Shown here piece after piece: positions 11,020 to 22,997 of a DNA stretch of 64,000 nt. A program made the translations under genes and the position numbers. The stretch is from positions 186,001-250,000 of the forward strand of contig JACGCK010000005.1 of NCBI GenBank assembly GCA_014925825.1. The letters run 5' to 3'. Position 1 is the first letter of the stretch. Every line of letters begins with the position of its first letter. This DNA comes from Pholiota molesta. Taxonomy: Eukaryota; Basidiomycota; Agaricomycetes; Agaricales; Strophariaceae. Below the pieces are notes generated by a model. That model had not been told where the DNA came from. It was given only the letters and a program-made list of their open reading frames with translations, and searched no databases.

Positions 11020-12255
11020 ATGACAACCCGTCCTGAAGAAGAAAACGGCGTTGCCGCGGCTATGATGGATGACGAGCAGAAACGAGCTTTCCCAGTTCCA
11101 CCCACCTTCTCTACAAAGCTGGAGGAAAGGGAATACTTGAAATTCAGACTTGCCCAAGCGTTTCGAATTTTTGGTGTGATATTTACTTGGTGTCTCTTGA
11201 CCTGCGTCCTCATCATACTTTCTAGGCAATCTCGGCTTCAATGAGGGTGTCGCGGGGCATATCACTGTCCGGGTAAGCCTCGTAGAAATGAGCGCGCGCC
11301 AATTCCAAACTCAATTGTGATTGATCGTACAGGACCCTATCAAGACCGATTGTTTCTGGGTTAACCCTTTTGTAAGTCGCATTAGAGATATGAAACCACA
11401 TGTTTTGTTAACAATTTAATAGGGACTTCATTTCTCTCTTATTCAACCGTCCGATCTCTTACTTGTGGAGTATGTCGCCTGTTTTCAATGGGGCAATTCA
11501 TCCTACTAACGGACAATTAAAGCCATAAAGGCAAAATCTTGGTAAATTCGATACTGATAGAGTTTTAGCAGCGATTATTTCTGACCATGTAACCTCCAGG
11601 ATGAATCGGGTCCTCGCCGTCTCTTAAATACTGCGGCCTACATGATACATTCAGCACTCCATACAGCCCGGCCCGATATTCTCTGTGCGGCCCATACGCA
11701 CTCTATCCATGGGAAAGCATTCTCCACGCTGGGAATAGAACTTGATATGCTGACACAGGACACATGTGCCTTTTTCAATGTTAGTCCCTCAATTTTCGGA
11801 CCGCATCTCCTTCATCTTCTAACCTTGACGTTATTAGGACCACGTTCTTTATAATCAGTTTAGAGGCATTGTTTTGGAGAAGGAGGAAGGTAACGCTATC
11901 GCTGAAGCTCTTGGGAACAAAAAGGCTTGCCATCTCTCCTTATGGTAATAAAGGGCAATCTTACTGACACCGAATTCAGGCGGCCATACTGCAGAACCAC
12001 GGAATTCTTGTGGCGACTAACTCCATCGAGGCAACTGTTTTTTTCTTTATCGCTCTGGAAAAGGCATGTCAAGTCCAACTCATGGCAGATGCTGCCGCTG
12101 CACGTACTGGTCGCGCTACTGTCAAGATTGCGCCAGAAGAAGCCCATTTAACCCGTCGAGCCAACGGCTCGCTTGCAGCTGGATGGTTCCAAGGCTTACC
12201 AGAGTTTGAGCTGCTTGAAGCTCGAGAGGGCAAGAAATTCCAATTTTCTAAATAA
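11020..12255 (+). CDS. Class II aldolase/adducin-domain protein
   Basis: Predicted cytosolic protein of the class II aldolase/adducin N-terminal domain family (the fold of fuculose-phosphate aldolase and ribulose-phosphate epimerase). ATG at 11020 starts MTTRPEEENGVAAAMMDDEQ. Exons then give RIFGNLGFNEGVAGHITVR, DPIKTDCFWVNPFGLHFSLI, QPSDLLLVDHKGKILDE, then CAAHTHSIHGKAFS carrying the paired zinc-ligand histidines, and finally AAILQNHGILVA, which has the third conserved His. The stop TAA is at 12253-12255. About seven short introns interrupt the gene, and one (11925-11979) appears to be a GC-AG intron. The family is widespread in fungi, and individual substrates are mostly unknown. No frame break was found. 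Confidence 0.87.
11925..11979 (+). other. Inferred GC-AG intron in the aldolase-family gene
   Basis: Conservation requires ALGNKK to join AAILQNHG in phase 0. That places the donor at GCTTGC, directly after the AAG at 11922-11924, and the acceptor at GAATTCAG. A TTACTGAC branch-like site lies 10-17 nt before the acceptor and the length is 55 nt. The only nearby GT donor (GTAATA at 11945) would leave a 35-nt intron and the wrong frame. Confidence 0.6.
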
Positions 12256-12574
12256 ATGCCTATGTACAACCAGGTGGCTTCTTAATTGATTCCCACCAAT
12301 ATCGTTCTATTGACATTTTGTAAAACGTGTCCATGACTCCTTATAATGACTCTGTATAGTACTTCCATGTGCAACATGAATTCATTACTGCTGCCTCTTG
12401 CAAACGTGCGTAGCTGGTATCCTTCCATTGTATTTTGGAGCGCGGAACAGCAAGCGTTGGACTTTGAGGGGTCAGATCGCAAAGGCATTTCAAGAGGGCC
12501 CTTCTATTGCTTCGATGTATAAAAACCATCAGCAAATCCTCAAAATGAGCGAAATTTGTGGCAGCAGCATTACA
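12256..12574 (+). other. Intergenic, presumed phosphatase promoter
   Basis: This 319-bp gap lies between two genes in tandem, the aldolase-family stop and the PhoD start. It should hold the 3' untranslated region of the former and the promoter of the latter. An open frame at 12398-12817 overlaps the PhoD first exon but has no conserved content upstream of it. Confidence 0.4.
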
Positions 12575-15500
12575 ATGCGGTTCAATTTCGCCCCCCTTAT
12601 CCAGCTAGCTTTGGCAAGCTCTGCCACGGCCAATTTCTTCCACAGAAATCTTGTGTATCACTCTCCATTTGCGGATTCTCCCCAGGTGGGTGAATACTGC
12701 CTTTCCCCTTTGATTTATTTCTCAACTCGGTTATCTGTTGCCTCACGTCCGTTCGCAGCTCGCTCACGACACCAGCAAAATCAACGAGAACGGCATCCAA
12801 CGCCGTCAGAATATTGATTCGGCAGCGTTCCAGGATGGTCATTATGCTACATTCTACGGAGGCGACTTCAGTAACGTAAGTTTTTGACTCATTTGAATAC
12901 AAGGAACGGTCGTTCGATCAACTCTCTAGACCCCCTTTATCTGGGGCGGCGGGTCAACTTTACTCATGCGGGTAGAAAGCGTCTCGCACCCCTCGCTAGT
13001 ATTCTTACGATTTCATCTGATACTGATCTTTATATTCTAGTTGCAAGTGTGAGCGAAAACATATATTTCTCCTTGGAATGAGTATTCAAAAATACATTTG
13101 TCAAGGGCGATCCTTTTGATACTTCTGTTCTTCTCTGGACACGGGCTGTGCCGCTTGCAACTAGCAGCGGCACTCTTCCGAACGTGGATGTGCCGGTCTG
13201 TGTGGCGTACCAGGTTAGCACCAACGCCGACCTTTCAGGACGACTCGTCAGCCAAGGCGAGGCATTTACCAGCTACGACGTCGACTGGACTGTAAAAGTG
13301 GAAGCTATGGGTCTAATGGCCGATACAAAATATTTCTATCGCTTCAGAGATTGCGCTACAAAAGCCACAAGCCCAATGGCACAACTAGGACTATCGCTAG
13401 TGCTGACAGTAAGCCTGATTTCGAATGTCAAATTTATTTTGCTGAAGGAAATCATTACCTCACAACTGACAGCTCCGGCACATTCAGTCAATGGAGGCAA
13501 ACCTCTTGTGATGGCCTTTTCTCCTGCTCTCAGTATCAAGCAGGTAAATTTAGTACCAATTCCCTTATTCCGCAGCTCAACGTAGTGATATCCTTCAAAC
13601 CAGGGTGGTTAATGCCTACGGCTTCGCGGCGCACAACACAACCGTGACATATTCATTCACCTTGGCGATTATGTATGGCACAACTTCCATTATTAGCGAC
13701 TTTCTCTGATGGGCTTATCATTTTTTTGCTTAGATCTACGAATCGTTGGGGAATGGGTAAGCAAAATTGTGATTGTCCTCCATCACAACTTAAATTCTAA
13801 TTATGGATCATAGCGCCCATATTGGCAGACAAACTCTTGGAAGAGAATTGGCTACCATTCACGATTATCGACAGAGGTTGAATCAATACAGGACAGATCA
13901 AAGTCTTGTAGATGCCCATGTACATGCACCCTGGATAACAGTTTGGTAGGTCATTGTAATATCGAGCGGATACCATTGTTCTGTTCTAAACCCTGGCGCT
14001 TAAAATGAACTTGTAGGGTATGTCAAAGATGTGAAATGTATTCTCTTGAAGTTTCATATCATTGACTTCTTTTCGACTCAGGATGACCATGAGGTACGAC
14101 TGCCTTGTCATCGATTTACATTCGTTCTCATGTCAAAAAATTAAAACAGGTTTCCGATAATTCATGGAAAGCGGGAACAGCCGACTCAAATGATACGACT
14201 GTTGGATGTTCCTTCTCTGCCTCTGGGGCGTGTTTTACTGATCGAAAACTCGCCGCCGTTCGAGCCTATCACGAATGGATGCCTATTCGTCAGGTCGATC
14301 CTCATGATAAACTCAGGATATGGAGAAATTTCCAGATCGGTAAATTACTTGACCTAACGATGTTGGATACGCGTGAGTCCCTCAAATTCTAAATTTTATT
14401 GTAAAGTCCAGACTCTGATGGACACCAAACTGCACAGGTCAGTACGATAGAGATATTACAGACGTAAGCTTTTGGAATTTGTCTTGCGTGCATGGGTTGG
14501 TTTACACTCAAAATGGAAAGATGTATTACAACACAGGTGCGCACCCAAGTGGCATATTGTTGAAATGATTGATGATCGCATCTTAATTGTCCTGCAGAAT
14601 GTAAGTGGTAGAACTGGGTAGAGTCCGTACAGGCCGCGCGCGCATCAGCGCCAAAATTGATTGATTCCATCGTTGCAGACGTGAACACAATTGCGGCTTT
14701 TGCCAATCGGTCCTTGATGGGAGCCGCCCAAGAGAAATGTGAGTGAGCTGATGTCTCTGGCTATGCCATGCTGTGTGTCATCAGGTGTAAATCGCGACGG
14801 CTGCCGACGCGCATAATGCAATCGATCATGTTTTGAACTTCATGCAGGGTTCTTTGATACCGTCTCCGAATCCCAAAATCGGGGCGCTGTATGGCGCGTG
14901 GTCGGGTGAGTCGGGCCACTTAGCGCTCACTTGTATTGGTGTTTTCATCTCTGACGACCCCATTCCGTGGACTTTGTACTCAGACAACAAATAGTCTTCA
15001 CACAATTGAATGAACTAGGAGCATGTGCGTTTTACTTGCTTCCCAGCACGACATTAGCTGACTACTCGATAATACAGTTGACTTGGTAAGCCCGAGGGAC
15101 CGAAGGCGCCCACCCATGGCAAGCTCACAGTTCTATGACCAGGATGCATGGGATGGCTATCGCGCCAACCGTAAACGTGTTTTGGACCACATCTCTCAAA
15201 ACAGGATTAGCAACACCGTTATTCTCTCTGGCGACAGCCACGCAAACTGGGTTTCCGATCTGGCTTGTAAGTCGCCCACAATCAATGTCCGACCACGCCA
15301 CGGAGCGCTAACGTACCAACGTTTGTGGACAGATCCTAACGATACCACTACGTACGCCAAAAACAACCGCGAATGAGAATCTAAAGAACCTCCATTAATC
15401 CATGTGCTTTTTTATGTAGATACGACCCAGTTACCGGAAAGGGAGCCATTGGTGTCGAATTCGCTGGCACAGCCGTGTCCTCTGGGTCGTCGTTTGGCAC

Positions 15501-15853
15501 TGGAATCGCCCCTGCGGCCGCCGACGTTATATCTACTGAGCTAATAGGCCTGAACCCAGATTTGCAATGGAGCGAAGGCTCCTATCGCGGCTTTTTTACT
15601 CTCAGCATCGATTCGAATCATCTGAACGCGACATACTATGGAATGAACAATATTAGTAAGTTATTCCCCTTCAAATACTGCGGCGCAGCTAGAACGCTCA
15701 ATGAATTTCAATTACACAGCCTTCGCAAACCTCGACGGCTTCGCCAGCGCGCAATTCGTGGTTAAGGCAGGAGATAATAGGCTCTCGCGTCCTGTCGCAG
15801 GAGGCAGCGTCCTCGCGGGAGTGCTGCAATCGCAAGTCCCCCCGGCAAAGTGA
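12575..15853 (+). CDS. PhoD-like secreted alkaline phosphatase/phosphodiesterase, frame-broken in this assembly
   Basis: Predicted extracellular metallophosphatase of the PhoD family, acting on phosphoesters. The start is ATG at 12575 because it gives a signal peptide (MRFNFAPLIQLALASSATAN). The in-frame upstream ATG at 12545 would bury it. The N-terminal PhoD domain is visible as VASGDPFDTSVLLWTRAVP and VKVEAMGLMADTKYFYRF. The catalytic domain has SCSQYQAG, DIFIHLGDY, WDDHEVSDNSW, AVRAYHEWMPIRQVD, MLDTRQYDRDITD and VILSGDSHANWVSDLA, so the metal-binding Asp, Asn and His motifs are present. About fifteen introns are inferred and the stop TGA is at 15851-15853. Conserved protein continues across at least five apparent single-base losses (near 12951, 13373, 13518, 13610, 13641), so no continuous frame exists as given. 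I read these as sequence errors. Confidence 0.85.
14017..14093 (+). other. Microexons encoding the PhoD WDDHE metal-binding motif
   Basis: The Trp codon is started by TG at 13944-13945. Intron 13946-14016 (GTAGGT...TTGTAG) is followed by a single G at 14017, then intron 14018-14081 (GTATGT...CTCAG), then a 12-nt exon 14082-14093 reading GATGACCATGAG (DDHE). The next intron, 14094-14149 (GTACGA...ACAG), leads into VSDNSW. The 12-nt exon is well supported by the motif. The 1-nt exon is only one of two explanations; the other is a missing G before 13946 and one 136-nt intron. Confidence 0.5.
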
Positions 15854-17350
15854 TGGCGATCACACAAATAATATAATTTCCTGTCGTTTCTGGTTATATT
15901 TGTGCTTCCTGTTACTTTCTTGGGCAAAGAATGCGCCCACAAATTCTGTTTTGGGCCTAGTTTCTGTAGAAATAAAATTGCCAAAAGCGTGAAGTGGTGA
16001 TCAACACACTGAATCAGAACTTAGAAAAGACCTTGCGCACTTGCTCAGTTCAACCATGAACCATGATGATACATACTTATGTGCGTTACAGATTCTGCAT
16101 TCTGGAACGTCTTCCGCCGAAAGTTCACTGGATCTAGAAGTGAGCCAAGAACTGCGATGTTGCATATGTTGCGATTTTCAATTCATGGCGCGACGGGAAC
16201 GCAGGGACGCACTTAGGATTTGAATACGGCCAGAGCGGGCGCTCGTCTTCATAGTACATCCACAGATCCGACTCGCTCGCGACAAATGGATTCTAATGTA
16301 TATTTATCACAACCTAACTATTTTTACCAGTATCACCAGGTATCTCAGGTATCACTATGGTTGGAAGGACATTCAAATGACATGTACATAAACCTACTGA
16401 ACTGGCCTCTCTGCCATGTTGCACAGTTATAACACCCTCCTTACAAATACGCAAGTGCCCGGCAGTCGATAATGGGTCTATCTACTGCGTTTACCCAAAA
16501 GTAGTTAAAAGATGGACACGGAGGACATTTCCCTCCGATGAAAGTAGCATTGACTCTCGTCTTTGCCCACAAGCTTGTGCCCTTGGCCTTGCCTTGGCCC
16601 GAGGTTTCCGCCACGGCGGTATAGAGATGAATGGTGGTAGAATGCCTTAGATTCACAATTGCCCTATGTATATTCACAATTGTGTCAAACCGTGCCGGTA
16701 TTCCAACTGAAATGTTTGTGGGCTTCGTCCCATTCCGGTTGAATGAATTTCTTGACCGCCATCATCGCCTTTCTTTCAAGTTTCCGAGTCGACCGATACC
16801 CGTGCTTTCTCCCAACTTTCTCCGTCAATTATTGAACGGCAGAAAACATGTGCTTCCTCACTGTAGAAGTACCTGCTGACGTTCTGGTCAACATCAGAGT
16901 ACTGAGATTTCTATTGCTGTAATTGATCGCTTCTGGCCTTTCAACGCCGTCGGCATTCAAGTCTCTCGCAAATCTTGAACTCTGTAAGTACTGCAAATGA
17001 TGTACATAACCCCGAGGGGCCGAGTTACGTTCCTGAGAGCCATGTAGTGCACCTCCAGTCTTACTTCCTTACTAGTAGGAACTCCCACGCCGTGAGGTTT
17101 TATCACTAACATGAGTTCACACGCAAGGTTTGAGTGCAATTATAGCATTCAGTCATGATATACAAACAAAAGAGAAAAAGAGAAAAAACAACAACAGATA
17201 GGCATGAAAAGCGAAGAGAAAAAAGGAATCAATGATTGTGTTCTATGCTATGCGTTACATTGGCGTCATTATGTTAAGCGCGGTCCTCGTAAGATGATGA
17301 TGGGGAGAGAAGAAAGCATGCGAATCAGACCGAAACGAGAAGCGAGGCGA
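15854..17350. other. Intergenic between convergent genes, no gene seen
   Basis: This 1.5-kb region is flanked by the 3' ends of the PhoD gene (+) and the HSP70 gene (-). Short frames at 16041-16223, 16441-16677 and 16631-16879 have no domain or splice continuation. The A-rich stretch at 17160-17200 lies just beyond the HSP70 stop and may be in its 3' untranslated region. Confidence 0.5.
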
Positions 17351-19592
<2,242 letters not shown>

Positions 19593-19712
19593 TGTGTATT
19601 AAGGGCTGGAAGAGGTGCTAGAAAATTAGGCGGAGGTTTGGAGACTAGCCGGGAGAGACGCACGTTAAGGTGGATGAAGAGAAAGCTGAAGAGCGGCCCA
19701 TTTCTGCATCGG

Positions 19713-19721
19713 TTTTATATA
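19713..19721 (-). promoter_or_regulatory. TATA box of the HSP70 gene
   Basis: On the minus strand this reads TATATAAAA, about 121 nt upstream of the HSP70 ATG and just downstream of the heat-shock element, the usual order in stress-inducible fungal promoters. Confidence 0.6.
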
Positions 19722-19733
19722 TTCCACCCTTTG

Positions 19734-19766
19734 GAACAGACCAGAAACTTTGCGAAGCCTCTGGAA
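19734..19766 (-). promoter_or_regulatory. Heat-shock element, four GAA units at 10-bp steps
   Basis: GAA occurs at 19734-19736, 19744-19746, 19754-19756 and 19764-19766 on the plus strand (TTC on the HSP70 strand), each exactly 10 bp apart. Repeats of nTTCn in one orientation with 5-bp gaps are the known step-type binding site for trimeric HSF. It lies 13 bp upstream of the TATA box. Confidence 0.7.
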
Positions 19767-19867
19767 CCTTGGGGTCGTCACGTGATGCTGTTCCGCGTCA
19801 TGCATGCGCATGAATTCAAAATGGCGATGCCTGGGCCGAGGACCATCACCTCGCGCCATCCTGTGTA

Positions 19868-19880
19868 TTCCAGAGATTTC
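19868..19880 (-). promoter_or_regulatory. Possible second, partial heat-shock element
   Basis: TTC at 19868-19870 and 19878-19880 repeat the 10-bp step seen in the main element, followed by an imperfect GTC at 19888-19890. With two good units it is weaker and in the opposite orientation, so it is only suggestive. Confidence 0.3.
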
Positions 19881-20745
19881 CTGATATGTCTGCCACATCC
19901 TGGAAACGCTCGACCAGGAGGCCTTCCACGAGCTACGACCACAAAATATCTACACTGATTGGTCAACGTTAGCATCCGACGCGATATGAGACTCCGTCAC
20001 GCGCAGCGCGCGGGAGGCGCGCGGTTAACCCTTCGGAAGCGGGAATGCAGTGCGGCAACAAAGGAGAGGCAATATCATAATAGGAGAAAGAGAAAACCGT
20101 AAAAAGAACACCAGTACTACTTAGCAAGTGTGACACATTTACAACGAACAGTAGTATTGTAGTATTTCGGGATATCTGCAATCCACGGCTGAGTTGATCC
20201 TTCTATCAGATCACCCAACAGCGGCGGCCACGGCGACCTGTCTGCCACAGTATGGTCCGTCATGTAAAAAGTGCATCGTGAAAAAAAAAAGAGGAGAGAG
20301 ACAGGCAGAGAGAGAGCGAGAGAGCGCATGAACAAGGGCAGCCGGGCGGCTAATATAAGTGTTCGGTCGTGGGTTGATGATAGTCTTAATGCGAAACTTA
20401 ACGCGGCCTCTGCGCCGACGGATCGTCCAGACTTCTATGAGCTTCAAGATCCCGCAACACACTCGGATCAACTAGTCAGGCAGGGAGGGTAAAATAGAAT
20501 CGGCATTCAATGACTGCAGCCACCGATCAAAGGAGTGAAATGCAATTACCTGGAATCACACTTCTTCTCCGGACATGCAGCCCGGCCTCAGATGAATGTT
20601 CGTGCGTCCCAACTTGCGGGAGAAGCGCCTGCGGGAGGAGGAAAAAATCCAGACGAAGGAAAGAGAGAGATAAGAAAACAATGCTATATCCAACAACTAA
20701 TACGAGAGGGGAGGGGGGCGGGGTAGCAAAACGGAAATAGGGAAC

Positions 20746-22931
20746 TCATCGACGTACATCCAGACCGGGATCAGCCATCGGAACCCTCTCGAGGCCTGAT
20801 TCATCGAGATCCCCAGGCACATCCTCAATCGATGCCGCATTCAGCTCCAGTGATAGATCCATGATATCCGCGTCATCTACAGTAGTAGGGGGTGGTGGGG
20901 GTGCGCGGTAGGGTTCAACGTAACCCTCAGGCATCTTGTGCCCCGGCGCGTTCTCCAGCGCTTTTTCCCGCATCTTTTGCCAGGCGTTGTATTGCTTGAC
21001 GGCATGTTGTTGCTCCCTGCAAGGCCACCCATATCAGCATGTAGTCACTGATATGATGGAGCTCGATATAACTCACTCGATCTTGTTTTGTTTGTATTGA
21101 TGCATTGCTTCATCAAATAGATCAGGATTGAGTTCCATAAAGAGTTTCAACGCGTTATACACCATGCCATGGATCGTTCTGGGTCAAATGGACTGAGTTA
21201 GGAATGTCTTTTGGTGATATGCAAACATATATCTTACCGATTCCAGTGTGACTTGGAGTTTGTATATAGTGCAGGGAATACGATGGGTAGGATGACGGAT
21301 AGATTATCGCCCATGAGATTGACGACATATTCATTGTTCCAATACAGCAGAGCCCGCTCGGCCACTTGGAAATGCTGGCTGTTGATGCAGCGCGCCAGTT
21401 GATGGAATAAAGGCACCTGAATCTTTTGGAACTCGACAGGATCCGTGACATCGAGAACTTCCTCAACCTCGTGCAAGAACATGACTTCCTTTGGCGAATT
21501 GACCTTTGGCCAGAACTTGAGGAGGCCCATCATGACCTCTTCCGCCAGCGCTGGGTCCTTTTCTAGGAATTGCACGACACAATAGGCGAGCTGTGGATGG
21601 TAAAGAGACAGGCTTTTGACCTTGTGTAGCGGGATGAGGACACGTGTGAGGAAGGTTTTGTGTTCTTCTTTCAAAGGAAGAGCGAAGCCATTGATGATGG
21701 AACCCAAGATCTCAAGGAGTTCAGCGACGCCGTTATGGCGTTCTGTCTCGTACACGAACTGGAAGAAGACGTTGTTGATGGAACGACGGATGAAAGCGCG
21801 GAGGTTGAGGAATTTGCCATAAATGCGATGGAGAGTGGTCTTGAGGAAATCACGTTCCCGTGGGTCTTCGGAATCAAAGAGTTCGAGCAGGTTTAGGACA
21901 AAAGGTTGATCGATATAGCGTTTGGCCAGATTGGTGTTGAAATCGGGGCTCTCGACGAATCGCAGGAAGAATTCATAGACAATTTGGAGATGAGGCCAGG
22001 CGAGCTCGAGAACGGGTTCGTCCTCCTCGGGGTCATAGGCGTCTCCGGTCGGGTTGACAGGAGGGGGTATCGAGCGGAAGAGATTAGTTGCAAACTGGAA
22101 AGGATGAGAAAGGCGACGGAGAGACAAGGAGTGAGACTGACCATGCTGACAACCTCGGGGTATATATTCTCAGTGAGGATCCCGCGCTGGGTGGTGATGT
22201 ACTCGAGCATTTCATGGAGGGTCTGTGCCTTGATCTGCTTGCCCTTGAGCTCTGCGCTGGCGTCGTTGAAGTCGAAGAGGACGCGACACTGGTGGAGCTT
22301 CTTGATGAAAAGCTGGGGACGCTCGCTCGGGGGAGTCTCTGATGAGATGAGGGGAGGTCAGGGGACGGCAGCGGGAGAGGAAAGGGGACGGACCCATGAA
22401 GGGGGGCAGACGCTCTATCTCGACCTTTTCGGTGACGATGAAGCGGCTGCTGCGCTGCTTGCGGGGGGGCTTGCCGACCATGGGGATGGTGTCCTTGGGG
22501 CCTGCGCGGAGACGGTTGAGGGAGGAGCGGGGGCCGGCGCCGTTGGGGTGGTCGAGGCCGAGGACAGCCTGTCCTGGGGCCCGCCGGGGAGGGGTGTGCG
22601 ATGGATGGGATCGGCGGGGGCATCGGGACTGACGACGACGATGGGGGGCGCGGGGGGCGGGTTGTCGTGGGTGCGGCGTTGGTCGTGCTGTGCGGGCTGG
22701 CGGGAGCGGATGCGGCGGGCTGTTGTTGGGGGGGCTGCTTTGCGGGGGGCGGGGGCGGGGGCGCCTGTGCGGGCGGTGCGGCGGGGGCGAGGAAGGCGGC
22801 GACGGGGCCCCGCTGGGGGTCCTTCTTGTTTGCGTTGGGGTCTGCGCTCTTGCGGGTGAGGCTCTGCGGGGGGTCAGCGTTGCCTTGGGCGTTGGCGGGC
22901 GACGTACCAGCGACTTTTTCAGGTTTTTCAT
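20746..22931 (-). CDS. PP2A regulatory subunit B56 (Rts1/Par1 type)
   Basis: Regulatory subunit that targets protein phosphatase 2A. ATG at 22931 starts MKNLKKSL, followed by a GTACGT...CGCAG intron and a Pro/Ala/Gln-rich disordered N-terminus of about 150 residues. The conserved B56 HEAT-repeat fold begins at [19 protein letters not shown] and runs through [80 protein letters not shown] and [20 protein letters not shown]. The C-terminal tail is Pro- and acid-rich and ends DPGLDVRR with TGA at 20746. The Pro-rich exon needs one or two single-base losses (around 22560-22670) to connect the start to the core. The five bases before the stop form a good donor (GTACGT), so a further exon is possible. 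The start codon lies 66 bp from the divergent neighbour's. Confidence 0.92.
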
Positions 22932-22997
22932 CGCGGTGGAGGAATCGATAAAGAACAGAGGTGTCACGCGTGACAGGACAGTGCTGCTCCTACCACC
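22932..22997. promoter_or_regulatory. 66-bp bidirectional start-to-start region
   Basis: Only 66 bp separate the ATG of the PP2A B56 gene (minus) from the ATG of the Gly/Pro-repeat gene (plus, in the context ACCACCATGG). Both 5' untranslated regions must therefore be very short or overlap, and the promoters must overlap or lie inside the neighbouring gene. Confidence 0.55.

Larger units (their letters stand above)
19593..20745. other. Intergenic, HSP70 promoter side
   Basis: This 1.15-kb region runs upstream of HSP70 to the 3' end of the PP2A gene. Apart from the TATA box and heat-shock elements it contains a CpG-rich patch (about 19995-20025) and a purine-rich GA tract (about 20280-20325). 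No gene is supported. Confidence 0.5.

Noticed and set aside
20275..20325. GA-rich purine tract as a mobile-element or origin feature
   Set aside because: It is a simple low-complexity stretch without terminal repeats or other support.
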